Source of the DNA: Erwinia sorbitola
Lineage (GTDB): Bacteria > Pseudomonadota > Gammaproteobacteria > Enterobacterales > Enterobacteriaceae
Direction of reading: 5' to 3'
DNA length: 64,000 nucleotides
Assembly (NCBI RefSeq): GCF_009738185.1
Contig: NZ_CP046509.1
Location: 2,669,501 to 2,733,500, forward strand
Position numbers and translations under genes: made by a program
In this document: piece by piece, positions 40,752 to 50,033 of the stretch
Layout: every line of letters starts with the position of its first letter
Position numbering within the stretch: the first letter of the stretch is position 1
The notes under the pieces: generated by a model
The model's input: the letters and a program-made list of their open reading frames with translations, nothing else
What the model was told of the DNA's origin: nothing
Databases searched by the model: none

Positions 40752-42533
40752 ATGGTTGAGCGGGAAACGGGCGAAGAACAGCAGCAAACGGGGAGTTCAG
40801 GTTGCGAAAAAAATATCGAACTTTTTTCCTTTTTAAAGCAGAAATTCGATATAGATCAAAAAAAACTGAGCAAAAGTTACAGCAACGCGCAAAAAATGGC
40901 CTGGGAACAGGTGTTGCTGTTGCTGCTATATAGCCGTCAGTTTTGCTATGGCGAGGGGTCAGAGACACGCGGAACCTGCATTCTGCCGCGTATGAAGCTT
41001 ATCGCCATTACCATACAATGCTGTAACGAGATAGCCGCTAATGACGCAGATAAAACTACGGCGTTTTCCCTGCTTCATCAGATCCTGGCGTGGCTGGACT
41101 CTGGTGAGGGGTGCTTTGCTCTGGTAAAAAACCTGATAAAAGAGAGTGAACAGGATCCTGAAAGCAAGCAGAGTGAAGCCTTTGGGCGGTTGCTGCACCA
41201 AATTGAACAACATGCGGTAACCTTCCCGGCATACGGTTACAGCAAGCGGCCACTCTATTCACACTATGCGCTGTATAAGTCCCTTACCGACCCCATAGCA
41301 GCGATGCAGAAATTGCTGGCAACAGGCGATGCCGTTAATGACTCTTTGGTACCTGTCATTTTTTCATCTATCCAGAAATACCTGCATGACAGATACCATA
41401 CTGCCCCTTATCACTCTTTTAAGCATACGTTGGAAAGCGAAATTTATGATGCCGGCAAGGCCATCGATTCGGCCGACGGGCTAGCTGATTTCTGCCAGCG
41501 CTACCCTGAGGCTATCGAGAAAAAAGCGCTGTTAAGTATGATCAAGGCAACGCTATTCGAACCCTTTTCATGGCGGGTACTGGATGCTTTTGATCTGTTC
41601 GCTGTGCCACAGAATGAAAAAAAGAACTTATCTTTCACCCATTCTGTTTTCCGCGATGTCTGCTCTATCAGTACGCACGACCAGGCGTTACAGCTCGGTT
41701 TCAGGAGTGGTTTACTGAAAAACCTTATCCAGCTCGGATTAATCGATGAGGTAATGAAAGAGGTTAAAGAGAAACTGCTACATTTTGCTGGCGGTAACAC
41801 GCATGAGGTGTGGCGGGCAGATACCCCGGCACAGGATTATGCTCAGGCCTTCGACCAGCTTGACCGCTGGTATTATCACGGTAAAACAGAGCTGTTCAGC
41901 TCGCTGGATCAGCTGCCAAAACTCATCGGCTCGCTGATTGCTACCGACATTAAACTACGTCAGGGTTTATTTGACGACCGTTTGCGCGTCTCGCCATTGA
42001 GTCATCTGCCTGCCAGACTGTCGGCGCAGCAGATAGCAAGCCTGTCTACCTCACTGATCCACGCCTGCCTGTACCGCAATAACCCTGCGGCGTTACTGGT
42101 TACAAAAGCCTTCTCTCCCCCGTCTCTGAGGAGCACTGCTGCGGCCCAAAAAGATCTACCGGCGGAGCAGCGCCTGACGCAAGCGATTGAGGAGTTCATC
42201 CTGCTGGTAAAACACTCCTCAGCGGGAAACGGTTCAGGTTCAGTAAGTGAATATAACAACAAAATGATGGCTGAATGGGCGGATTGTTCCAATATTAAAT
42301 CCGCAGTCGAACGTATAAAAAAAGCCCATAATTATCTTCTCCCTCTGGCCGGAGAAAATATCAGGGGGATCAACGCTTATCGTTATATTTTAAATCAGAG
42401 ATCGCAAGGCCTCACCGGCACCGTTCCCTATCCGATTAATACACCGTTTCCCCTGCCTTTGTGGTCTTCTCTTTTTCGCTTCCAGCCTGAAGATAAACCG
42501 GCCACCGCACTCCCGGAAGCAGCAGCCGATTAA
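40752..42533 (+). CDS. Unknown 593-residue protein
   Basis: I recognise no domain. The start is polar (MVERETGEEQQQTGSSG). The rest is predicted largely helical and soluble, with a Leu-rich helix (WEQVLLLLLYSRQFCY, about 51-66), a His/Tyr-rich segment (YLHDRYHTAPYHSFKHTLES, about 209-228) and a Pro-rich end (PYPINTPFPLPLW). There is no signal peptide or clear membrane anchor. The gene stands alone on the plus strand between the divergent HNH pair and a convergent monooxygenase gene, with a terminator after it. It is a candidate component of a conflict system with the HNH and CHAT genes, or an effector. Both ideas rest on position only. Confidence 0.6.
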   Translation: MVERETGEEQQQTGSSGCEKNIELFSFLKQKFDIDQKKLSKSYSNAQKMAWEQVLLLLLYSRQFCYGEGSETRGTCILPRMKLIAITIQCCNEIAANDADKTTAFSLLHQILAWLDSGEGCFALVKNLIKESEQDPESKQSEAFGRLLHQIEQHAVTFPAYGYSKRPLYSHYALYKSLTDPIAAMQKLLATGDAVNDSLVPVIFSSIQKYLHDRYHTAPYHSFKHTLESEIYDAGKAIDSADGLADFCQRYPEAIEKKALLSMIKATLFEPFSWRVLDAFDLFAVPQNEKKNLSFTHSVFRDVCSISTHDQALQLGFRSGLLKNLIQLGLIDEVMKEVKEKLLHFAGGNTHEVWRADTPAQDYAQAFDQLDRWYYHGKTELFSSLDQLPKLIGSLIATDIKLRQGLFDDRLRVSPLSHLPARLSAQQIASLSTSLIHACLYRNNPAALLVTKAFSPPSLRSTAAAQKDLPAEQRLTQAIEEFILLVKHSSAGNGSGSVSEYNNKMMAEWADCSNIKSAVERIKKAHNYLLPLAGENIRGINAYRYILNQRSQGLTGTVPYPINTPFPLPLWSSLFRFQPEDKPATALPEAAAD

Positions 42534-42547
42534 GCAGCAGCCGATCA

Positions 42548-42571
42548 AACTACCCGGCGAACCGGGTAGTT
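42548..42571. terminator. Bidirectional terminator between the 593-residue gene and the monooxygenase gene
   Basis: A 10-bp stem, aactacccgg / ccgggtagtt, has loop cgaa and lies between two convergent genes. A short T-run (gtttt) follows a few bases later on the plus strand. Confidence 0.75.
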
Positions 42572-42578
42572 CTGCGTT

Positions 42579-43604
42579 TTACCTGCGCCAGCCAAGGCCC
42601 GGCGCCACATGCTTGAGGATAGCTTCAATGGTGTGCGCGCAGTAGTCCACGCCGAGCTGGTTCGGCACGGTTAGCAGCAGGGTGTCAGCTTCTGCGATGG
42701 CTTCATCCTGCGCCAGCTGTTTGATCAGCTGATCCGGCTCGGCGGCATAGCTACGGCCAAAGATAGCGCGCGTTTTTTCATCAAGATAACCCACCTGATC
42801 CCCTTCCCTGCCGCTGTTGCCGAAGTAGGCGCGATCCATCTCATTCACCAGCGCGAAAATACTACGACTGACTGAAACACGCGGCGTACGCGTATGCCCG
42901 GCCGCCTTCCACGCTTCCCGATAGGCGCGGATCTGCTTCGCCTGCTGTATATGGAAAGGTTCGCCGGTTTCATCATCCTTCAGCGTCGAACTTTGCAGGT
43001 TCATCCCCAGCTTCGCGGCCCATACGGCGGTCGCATTGGAACCCGCTCCCCACCAGATACGCTCGCGCAATCCTTCAGAGAACGGCTCCACGCGCAGCAT
43101 CCCCGGCGGGTTAGGAAACATCGGCTGCGGGTTTGGTTTAGCAAAGCCTTCACCACGCAGCACATCAAGCAGCACTTCGGTGTGACGACGCGCCATATCA
43201 GACTCATTTTCACCTTCCGCTGGCTGATAGCCGAAATAGCGCCAGCCATCGATAACCTGTTCAGGGGATCCACGGCTGATCCCCAGCTGCAAACGGCCAC
43301 CGGAGATCAGATCGGCGGCCCCGGCATCTTCCGCCATATACATCGGGTTCTCGTAACGCATATCGATAACCCCGGTACCAATCTCAATACGGCTGGTTTT
43401 CGCTCCCACGGCCGCCAGCAGCGGAAACGGTGAACTTAGCTGACGGGCAAAGTGATGAACCCGAAAGTAAGCGCCATCTGCCCCCAGCTCTTCGGCGGCG
43501 ACGGCCAGATCGATCGACTGCAACAGCGCATCCGCCGCTGAACGGGTGCCAGACTGCGGTGAAGGCGTCCAGTGTCCGAATGACAAAAATCCGATACTTT
43601 TCAT
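42579..43604 (-). CDS. LLM-class flavin-dependent oxidoreductase
   Basis: This 341-residue protein has the luciferase-like monooxygenase fold. It has IGFLSFGHWTP at the start, then LGADGAYFRVHHFARQLSSPFPLLAAVGAKT, IEIGTGVIDMRYENPMYMAEDAGAADLISGGRLQLGISRGSPEQV, and WWGAGSNATAVWAAKLGMNLQSS. Such enzymes use reduced FMN and O2 on varied substrates, which cannot be inferred here. It lies 54 bases downstream of the CHAT gene on the same strand and may be co-transcribed with it. Its GC-rich composition and family suggest ordinary metabolism. Confidence 0.9.
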   Translation of the reverse strand: MKSIGFLSFGHWTPSPQSGTRSAADALLQSIDLAVAAEELGADGAYFRVHHFARQLSSPFPLLAAVGAKTSRIEIGTGVIDMRYENPMYMAEDAGAADLISGGRLQLGISRGSPEQVIDGWRYFGYQPAEGENESDMARRHTEVLLDVLRGEGFAKPNPQPMFPNPPGMLRVEPFSEGLRERIWWGAGSNATAVWAAKLGMNLQSSTLKDDETGEPFHIQQAKQIRAYREAWKAAGHTRTPRVSVSRSIFALVNEMDRAYFGNSGREGDQVGYLDEKTRAIFGRSYAAEPDQLIKQLAQDEAIAEADTLLLTVPNQLGVDYCAHTIEAILKHVAPGLGWRR

Positions 43605-43658
43605 GGGTAATATCCTTAAGGCGATGATAAATAGCTTGAAAGCACGCTGTCTGCCAGG

Positions 43659-46600
43659 TCATATCACCTTTTTTTGATAACGCCTTGAGCCATCGCCAAA
43701 AACGCTCAGGGCGATACATTTGGAATAATCATAACTGTAGTGGCTGGTGAGCGTCTTATTTGTCTCAAAAACGGCGTCACTTACCGTCGCTCCACCCATC
43801 CACTGCTCCATAAACAGCGGCAGCCATCGCATGGTCAACATTGGATCCAGCGGCCACGGAGAAGAGATGACGGCGGCACAGCCATTGTCGAGCAGTTCTT
43901 TCGCCAGGCCAATGGTGGTTGCCGCTTCCGGATGATTATCAAAACGCCCTGAGCTGCATACAAACAGGATCACCACCCCACACTGACGTAAACGGGATGA
44001 AAATGTGCTGAAATCAATCCGCAGATCGCCTTCATCGCTGATACTTCTGAACACATGTTCTGCATCCGTTACGCCGCCGTGAGCGCCAATAATCACCAGC
44101 TCTGAATTTTCAAATCCTACCGGCAGTGCACTGTCGCCATTATGAGCCACATTCCATTTATCAAAAACGCCCCCTTCCTGTGAAAATTCATCAGCCATGG
44201 CTTTTAACGTCTGCCCCGCCAGATCGGCAGTCGATATCCAGCTGACCAGATTGCCGTTAGTTTTCACCGGCGTGCGGCGGGTCTGTTCCAGCCATGCCAG
44301 CGACGGTGCGCAGGAGATGGCGGCCTGGGTTCCGGCCAGCCCCGACGGAAGGGGTATCAGATTAGGCACCAGCGACTGAAGCTGGACATCTAAAATAAGC
44401 ACGCTTTTTTCGTGGAAATCAAAATCGAAGCGGATAAATTCCGTGCTATCAAAAAAGAGATTGGGGGTGGTCTCCGCATCATAGAAACCATATTGATATG
44501 GGAATTCCTTTTTCCATTGATTGAACGCGGCAAAATCAAAATGCCACAGGGAGGAGTCTATTTCCTGCCCGTCCATACCGGGTAACCAGCACAGCAGCGT
44601 CCCGTGTTTATGATCATCAAGAACCAGCAGATAGACGGCTACCTTATTTTCCAGCGCACAGGCTGCGGCATAGTCTGCGGGGGCATCAATGCGCTCATAG
44701 CGGGGGTAAGGGTTACTGTAGAGATACTCGCTGTGCAGCGAATAGGAGCTATCCGTTAACAGCTCTGCGGCAAAAGCACGATCCTGTAATGGCATATCAG
44801 GGTTACGGCGCAGTAATAAAGCAGCGTAAATGTGCAGCGAGTTGTCATCCCAGGCCCTGTCTCCGGCACTGCGTGATGATGATGAGATCAAATTATAGAG
44901 GGCAAAAAGGTTGTTAATATTACTTTCGCGATAAAAGGCAGTGAAGGCATTTAACAGCTTATCCGGAATATTCATCGCATCGCTGATGGATATCATCTGT
45001 TCCAGCACCGCCTTAAAATCATCATCTGCTGTATAATTGTTGACGGCTAACACATCAGCAATTTGCAGTGACAGGGTGAGTATCGGTGAGAGATTATCCG
45101 CATGCACGACCTCTTCTGAAGCAATACCTGTTGCCAGGCTGACCACTTTTTCAGCGATTTCACTATCAAAAACATCATCGCTACACAGCTGATTAAAACA
45201 GAGTGTAAGATCCATAAAATCATAGATTTTTTTATTTTTGATATACAAATTATTATTGAATTCTTGCAGGATGCGACGCGAAAAAGTGACAGCGTCACGT
45301 GCGAAGTTTACCGCCTTAGTATCGCGAAAAATTCTTACAGCAAGATTAGAATAGGTGAAAAATTCATCAATGGTCATCTCGCTTCCTGACATGGCACAGT
45401 TGAGATAGACCATTGCCGGGTGATTGTTGCCCTGACGTTGATAAATCTCTGCTGCGGCCAGCCATGCATGACGCTGACGCTGAGGGTCATCGCCCGCCAG
45501 TTGAAGTGCCTGCTCGGCCAAATCACGCGCCGCCTGAGCATATCCCTGGAGCGACAGCACCGCCCCAACATTTTTAATAATATCCAGATCCTGATAGCAA
45601 GGAGCAGCTAAACTGGCAGCGCTGTTGGCAATGGAGATCAGGGCATTAATATTATTTATTTCCCTCTCATTTTGCAGATCGCCGGCCATTTTAAGCATCA
45701 GGATATGAAGCCCTTGCAGGAACGCCCGCAGTTCAGCGCGGTCACCGGTCAAAATATCCGCAGGAACCAGGTGTTTTCCTGCTAAAACAACTCCAATGCG
45801 GTCATAATAATTCAGCGCATCTTCCACTTTGCTCATCACGGTCTCAAGAGGCATGGTTACCGATGCTTGCGGCTCCGCGTGACTCAGGTTTAATTCCCTG
45901 CCAGAAAATTGATTGCGGGTGATCAAAATAAGCAAAAAATGTCCAAAAGAGTGCGACACATCCCAGCTGAATCTGTCGATAAAACGTTCCCGCAGATAAG
46001 GGTTGACTGAGAGATGCGACAGTTTATCAATACTTTTTTTCGTAAAACTGATTATCGCCTCACTGACAATATCAGCCTGTTTTTTATCCTCATCGGTATT
46101 GGATTTTTTCCGATTAAAAAACCATTTCTTCAGAATACGATCGCTATTGTTGATAAAGGTCTCATCATCCAGCACCGGCTCATAGAATAGTGAAACGGCA
46201 ATCGCAGTCAGGTAATCCTGATGTTTTACCGCCCACGTCGAGGCAATGTGATTAAGAAAATGGACAGTATCGGGATCATTGATATCTTGTGTCTGAAGGA
46301 ATGCCACAATATCGCCATCGCCTTGCTTAAGCCATGTTATAAACTGAAGTAATAGCTGATGTTTCTTCTGACTGAGTTCATCATCACGCAGGGAAAAAAG
46401 TTCGGCGGCGCGCTGGTAGTTCTCCTCTCTTAGTGCAGAGTTGATATCTCTGTAATTCAGCACCAGAGATCCGGGATAGCTCTTCTCCAGTTTTTTGATC
46501 AGTTCAGCTGAGATATCGCTGCACCCCGCCAGCCCGGCAAGCTGTACTCCCTTTTCAATCTCATCCTGATCTGCCAGTTCCTCTGCAATTTTCTTCAGAA

Positions 46601-47519
46601 TTTTTCTCGCCGCAGGATAACTTTCCGCCCCTACACAGACATCCACCATATTCAAACCAGAGTGCGTCGAGAAATCGCTGTCGATGTCCAGATTTTTGAG
46701 CATTTCATGCAAATGGAAGGCGTACATTTTATTATTGTTATTATTAAACTCATTGAAGATTTGAATAAATACAAATTTTGGATCTTTAATTTCCTTGCAT
46801 CTTTCAATAGCCTCTTTTGCGCTGTTGATGTGGTTATCTTTAAGGAAATCCTGCGCCTCATTAATAGCATCAAACATCTTCTGATGACGTTCACCGCCAG
46901 CATAGAAGTCAAAAATAGAAAGCCTTTTTATATCATTAACAAAGGTATTGAAATCATCAGATGCGACAACAGGAGCGAGCCTACTATGGCAGGCAACATA
47001 ACCTTTTTTGGTGAACTTATCATCGCCGGTTTTGAGGACATTCAGCAAATCGACGATCTGCTGCTTATCCTGCGGAAATCCGGGCTGATTAAATCTTTTT
47101 TCAAAAAATGTTTCACTGCCTGAAAACTTCTCTGCATCAAAGATAATACAGGCGCTCTTATCCGGCTGCTGATTAATACGGACAATCAGCTCTTGAATGT
47201 CTGCGGAGATCTTTTCTAACAGAATAAACTCTGCCAGACCATGATTTCTCAGGCTAAGATTAATATTTTCAACAAAAGGGTGTAGCGAGTTAACGACATC
47301 ATCGTCGACGCAGTAAAAATAGAGTTTGCTATACAGCCTTTCACCACTTTCGCTAAACGCAATATAGTAAAGTTTATGGGTTATATGGAGTAAATAATCA
47401 CGAAAATGAAAATCATGAATAAAATGTAAATCCAGGTCGCTATAGCCAGGAGGATTGATATCAAAATATGATCCAAAACAGCTATTAAAAATATCACTGA
47501 GCTCTTTGCTTTGTTCCAT
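43659..47519 (-). CDS. Large TPR/CHAT-domain (caspase-like) protein
   Basis: This 1286-residue protein carries a C-terminal CHAT-type caspase-like protease domain (about 950-1280). The catalytic pair fits H1147 (LVIIGAHGGV) and C1188 (ILFVCSSGRFD). These are followed by GLAKELLDNGCAAVISSPWPLDP and the WMGGATVSDAVFETN end typical of CHAT. The middle is helical, with TPR-like pairs near 640-710 (LSLQGYAQAARDLAEQALQL, AAEIYQRQGNNHPAMVYLNCAM). The N-terminal roughly 200 residues are alpha/beta of unknown type. Aagga precedes the ATG. TPR-CHAT proteins act in bacterial immunity and in regulated proteolysis such as Craspase. No Cas genes are present. Base composition is AT-richer than that of its neighbours. 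Confidence 0.8.
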   Translation of the reverse strand: MEQSKELSDIFNSCFGSYFDINPPGYSDLDLHFIHDFHFRDYLLHITHKLYYIAFSESGERLYSKLYFYCVDDDVVNSLHPFVENINLSLRNHGLAEFILLEKISADIQELIVRINQQPDKSACIIFDAEKFSGSETFFEKRFNQPGFPQDKQQIVDLLNVLKTGDDKFTKKGYVACHSRLAPVVASDDFNTFVNDIKRLSIFDFYAGGERHQKMFDAINEAQDFLKDNHINSAKEAIERCKEIKDPKFVFIQIFNEFNNNNNKMYAFHLHEMLKNLDIDSDFSTHSGLNMVDVCVGAESYPAARKILKKIAEELADQDEIEKGVQLAGLAGCSDISAELIKKLEKSYPGSLVLNYRDINSALREENYQRAAELFSLRDDELSQKKHQLLLQFITWLKQGDGDIVAFLQTQDINDPDTVHFLNHIASTWAVKHQDYLTAIAVSLFYEPVLDDETFINNSDRILKKWFFNRKKSNTDEDKKQADIVSEAIISFTKKSIDKLSHLSVNPYLRERFIDRFSWDVSHSFGHFLLILITRNQFSGRELNLSHAEPQASVTMPLETVMSKVEDALNYYDRIGVVLAGKHLVPADILTGDRAELRAFLQGLHILMLKMAGDLQNEREINNINALISIANSAASLAAPCYQDLDIIKNVGAVLSLQGYAQAARDLAEQALQLAGDDPQRQRHAWLAAAEIYQRQGNNHPAMVYLNCAMSGSEMTIDEFFTYSNLAVRIFRDTKAVNFARDAVTFSRRILQEFNNNLYIKNKKIYDFMDLTLCFNQLCSDDVFDSEIAEKVVSLATGIASEEVVHADNLSPILTLSLQIADVLAVNNYTADDDFKAVLEQMISISDAMNIPDKLLNAFTAFYRESNINNLFALYNLISSSSRSAGDRAWDDNSLHIYAALLLRRNPDMPLQDRAFAAELLTDSSYSLHSEYLYSNPYPRYERIDAPADYAAACALENKVAVYLLVLDDHKHGTLLCWLPGMDGQEIDSSLWHFDFAAFNQWKKEFPYQYGFYDAETTPNLFFDSTEFIRFDFDFHEKSVLILDVQLQSLVPNLIPLPSGLAGTQAAISCAPSLAWLEQTRRTPVKTNGNLVSWISTADLAGQTLKAMADEFSQEGGVFDKWNVAHNGDSALPVGFENSELVIIGAHGGVTDAEHVFRSISDEGDLRIDFSTFSSRLRQCGVVILFVCSSGRFDNHPEAATTIGLAKELLDNGCAAVISSPWPLDPMLTMRWLPLFMEQWMGGATVSDAVFETNKTLTSHYSYDYSKCIALSVFGDGSRRYQKKVI

Positions 47520-47654
47520 GCCCGTAATCCTTTATAAATCTCATGAAAGATGCATAAGATAAATTTATCAGAACAGCCCGAAAAATGTCTATAAATCTGC
47601 GCGCTCCAGCGGTTGACAAGGATTGTAATCAAAAATCAAATATCGTATAACAGG

Positions 47655-47741
47655 CTCCTCCGAGGGGTGTCCTGTGATGGGCTGAGATGGCGTAAGCCGA
47701 ACCCTTTGAACCTGATCTGGGTCATGCCAGCGAAGGGACGG
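47655..47741 (+). ncRNA. TPP riboswitch (THI element)
   Basis: The conserved parts are in order: ccgaggggtgt, gggcTGAGAtgg, aacccTTTGAACCTGAtctgg, gtcatgccagcgAAGGGA. It lies about 70 bases before the tenA start in the 5' leader. When bound to thiamine pyrophosphate it should turn off the tenA-thiZXY operon. The leader also has cacctccgcc opposite the gagggg ribosome-binding site, which could form the sequestering stem. Confidence 0.95.
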
Positions 47742-47808
47742 GTTGGCAGTCACCTCTGCCTGTTCACACCTCCGCCTGCCCGGATCTCCACTTAACTGAG
47801 GGGATTCT

Positions 47809-48510
47809 GTGTCTTATCGTATTCAACCTGTAGATTTCAGCCACGGCCTGTACGGACGTTTACGCCAGCAGGCGGGAAATGACTGGCAGGACTACGTTGC
47901 ACATCCGTTTATTCAGCAACTTGCCCTGGGCACGCTGCCTGAACGCGCTTTCCGCCGCTATCTGACTCAGGATTATCTGTTCCTGATCCACTTTGCCCGT
48001 GCTTACGCCCTGCTGGTAAGCAAGCTGCGCACGCTGCCGGAGATGCGTGCTGCCACCGCCTCGCTAAATGCCATTGTCGCCGAACTGCCGCTGCACCTGG
48101 CCTACTGCGAAAGCTGGGGCATGAGCGAAGCGCAGATGATGAGTGAAGCGGAAGCAGCGGAAACCATGAATTACACCCGCTATGTACTGGATATCGGCCA
48201 CTCTGGCGATGCCCTCGATCTGCTGGTAGCGCTGCTGCCGTGCGTTGCAGGTTATGCGGAGATTGGCCTGCGCCTGCTGCACGACCCCGGGACGCTGCTG
48301 GAAGGCAGCCCTTATGCCTCCTGGATCCGTAACTACGGCGATGCTGACTACCTTAACGGCGTGCGTGCTGCCCTCGATCTGCTGGAAAGCGTTGCCCGCC
48401 AGCGCGGGGCGGAGAGTCGCTTTAGTGAACTGTCTGAGATTTTCGTCACTGCCACGCGTCTGGAATCCGCCTTCTGGCAGATGGGACTTAACGCGGCCAC
48501 CCCGACGTGA
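47809..48510 (+). CDS. tenA: TenA-family aminopyrimidine hydrolase
   Basis: This 233-residue TenA/THI-4 family enzyme hydrolyses degraded thiamine pyrimidine (aminomethyl-HMP) to HMP for thiamine salvage. The nucleophilic Cys is C145 (LLPCVAGYAEIG), with E151 following. The N-terminal HPFIQQLALGTLPERAFRRYLTQDYLFL helices and the C-terminal Glu (LESAFWQMG) are as in the family. Translation starts at GTG with gagggg before it. It is the first gene after the TPP riboswitch, and its stop overlaps the thiZ start (TGATG). That supports a joint salvage-and-import role. Confidence 0.93.
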   Translation: MSYRIQPVDFSHGLYGRLRQQAGNDWQDYVAHPFIQQLALGTLPERAFRRYLTQDYLFLIHFARAYALLVSKLRTLPEMRAATASLNAIVAELPLHLAYCESWGMSEAQMMSEAEAAETMNYTRYVLDIGHSGDALDLLVALLPCVAGYAEIGLRLLHDPGTLLEGSPYASWIRNYGDADYLNGVRAALDLLESVARQRGAESRFSELSEIFVTATRLESAFWQMGLNAATPT

Positions 48511-49253
48511 TGGCGATTCACTCCGTTACCCCGCCCGGTATTCAGGTGCGCGATCTGACGCTGTGCTTCGGCCAGCGTCAGATCTTCGGCCCCCTCAGCT
48601 TTGATATCCCGGCCGGGCGTTTTGTCTCCTTGCTGGGTGCCAGCGGTAGCGGTAAAACCAGCCTGCTGAAGATTATCGCCGGGCTGGCAGCACCTGCATC
48701 CGGCACGGTGTGCGGCAGTGACGGCCTGCCGCTGCCGGGCCGTATCGCCTATATGGGGCAAAAAGATCTGCTCTATCCGTGGCTGTCGATTATCGACAAC
48801 ATCACCCTTGGTGCGCGCCTGCGTCGGGAAAAAGCTGATGCCGGGTGGGCGACACATCTGCTGGAACGCGTCGGGCTGCAAGGTCACGCAGATGACCATC
48901 CGGCCGCACTTTCAGGAGGGATGCGACAGCGTGCGGCGATTGCCCGTACGCTGTATGAACGCCAGCCGATTGTGCTGATGGATGAGCCGTTCTCGGCGCT
49001 GGATACGCTGACGCGGGCGAAGATTCAGACGCTGGCCGCCGAGCTGCTGGCCGACCATACCGTACTGCTGATCACACATGACCCGATGGAAGCCTGTCGT
49101 CTGAGCCATCATCTGCTGGTGCTCTCAGGCGCTCCTGCCGCGATAGATGACACTCATACCATTGGCGGCCTGCCGCCCCGCGCCGCAGACGATGCCGAAC
49201 TGCTGAAAAGCCAGGGCGAGCTGATGCAGCAGCTGCTAAGGGCCGCAGAATGA
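48510..49253 (+). CDS. thiZ: ThiZ, ATPase of the thiamine-pyrimidine importer
   Basis: This 247-residue ABC ATPase is of the nitrate/sulfonate/taurine type. It has Walker A GASGSGKT (about 43-50), signature LSGGMRQRAAIARTL, Walker B IVLMDEPFSALD and switch His ITHDP. I start at the ATG at 48510, which overlaps the tenA stop as TGATG; a GTG three bases earlier is possible. With ThiX and ThiY it imports a thiamine pyrimidine breakdown product (formylaminopyrimidine) that TenA processes. Confidence 0.92.
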   Translation: MAIHSVTPPGIQVRDLTLCFGQRQIFGPLSFDIPAGRFVSLLGASGSGKTSLLKIIAGLAAPASGTVCGSDGLPLPGRIAYMGQKDLLYPWLSIIDNITLGARLRREKADAGWATHLLERVGLQGHADDHPAALSGGMRQRAAIARTLYERQPIVLMDEPFSALDTLTRAKIQTLAAELLADHTVLLITHDPMEACRLSHHLLVLSGAPAAIDDTHTIGGLPPRAADDAELLKSQGELMQQLLRAAE

Positions 49254-49999
49254 GCAGTAAGATCACAACCAGCGCCCGCGGGCTGATCATATTCATCGGG
49301 CTGCTATTGCTATGGTGGCTGGCGACGTTAAGCGATATTCCCGCCTTTCTGCTGCCTTCACCCGCCGCTGTTGCCCGCGCCCTGTGGAATGGCCGCGCTT
49401 TTCTCGCTTATCACAGTCTGATTACCGCCTCGGAGGTGCTGATCGGACTGGTGCTGGGGGTGATGCTTGGCTCGCTTCTGGCGGTCGGCATGATTATCTT
49501 CCCCCGCCTGCAACGCTGGCTGATGCCGCTGGTGCTGACCAGCCAGGCGATCCCGGTATTTGCCCTCGCGCCGCTGCTGGTGCTGTGGTTTGGCTTTGGT
49601 ATCAGCGCCAAAGTGGCGATGGCAGTGCTGGTCATTTTCTTTCCGGTTACCTCATCTTTCTTTGACGGTATGAGGCGGGTAAATCAGGACTATCTCGATC
49701 TGGCCCGCACCATGGGCGCTTCGCGCTGGTCGCAGCTGCGGCATATTCGCCTGATGGCCGCCCTGCCCGCTTTTGGCTCCGGCCTGCGTATGGCCGCCGC
49801 CGTGGCACCGATTGGCGCAATTATTGGCGAATGGGTGGGATCCGCTGAGGGACTGGGCTACGTCATGCTGAATGCCAATGCGCGGATGCAGACCGACCAG
49901 TGTTTCGCCGCGCTGTTTATCCTGGTGCTGATGACCGTATTACTCTGGGCGACTGTCGATGCCCTGCTTCACCGCCTGATTAACTGGGCACCTGAATAA
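49250..49999 (+). CDS. thiX: ThiX, permease of the thiamine-pyrimidine importer
   Basis: This 249-residue inner-membrane permease is of the SsuC/TauC/ThiX family with about six helices. The EAA-type loop is DLARTMGASRWSQLRHIRLMAALPAFGSGLRMA. FLLPSPAAVARALW near the N-terminus is a family hallmark. It overlaps thiZ by four bases (ATGA). Its operon position behind a TPP riboswitch marks it as the thiamine-precursor permease and not a sulfonate one. Confidence 0.92.
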   Translation: MSSKITTSARGLIIFIGLLLLWWLATLSDIPAFLLPSPAAVARALWNGRAFLAYHSLITASEVLIGLVLGVMLGSLLAVGMIIFPRLQRWLMPLVLTSQAIPVFALAPLLVLWFGFGISAKVAMAVLVIFFPVTSSFFDGMRRVNQDYLDLARTMGASRWSQLRHIRLMAALPAFGSGLRMAAAVAPIGAIIGEWVGSAEGLGYVMLNANARMQTDQCFAALFILVLMTVLLWATVDALLHRLINWAPE

Positions 50000-50033
50000 G
50001 CGTTAATGACATTAAAATAATAAGGAATAGAGT

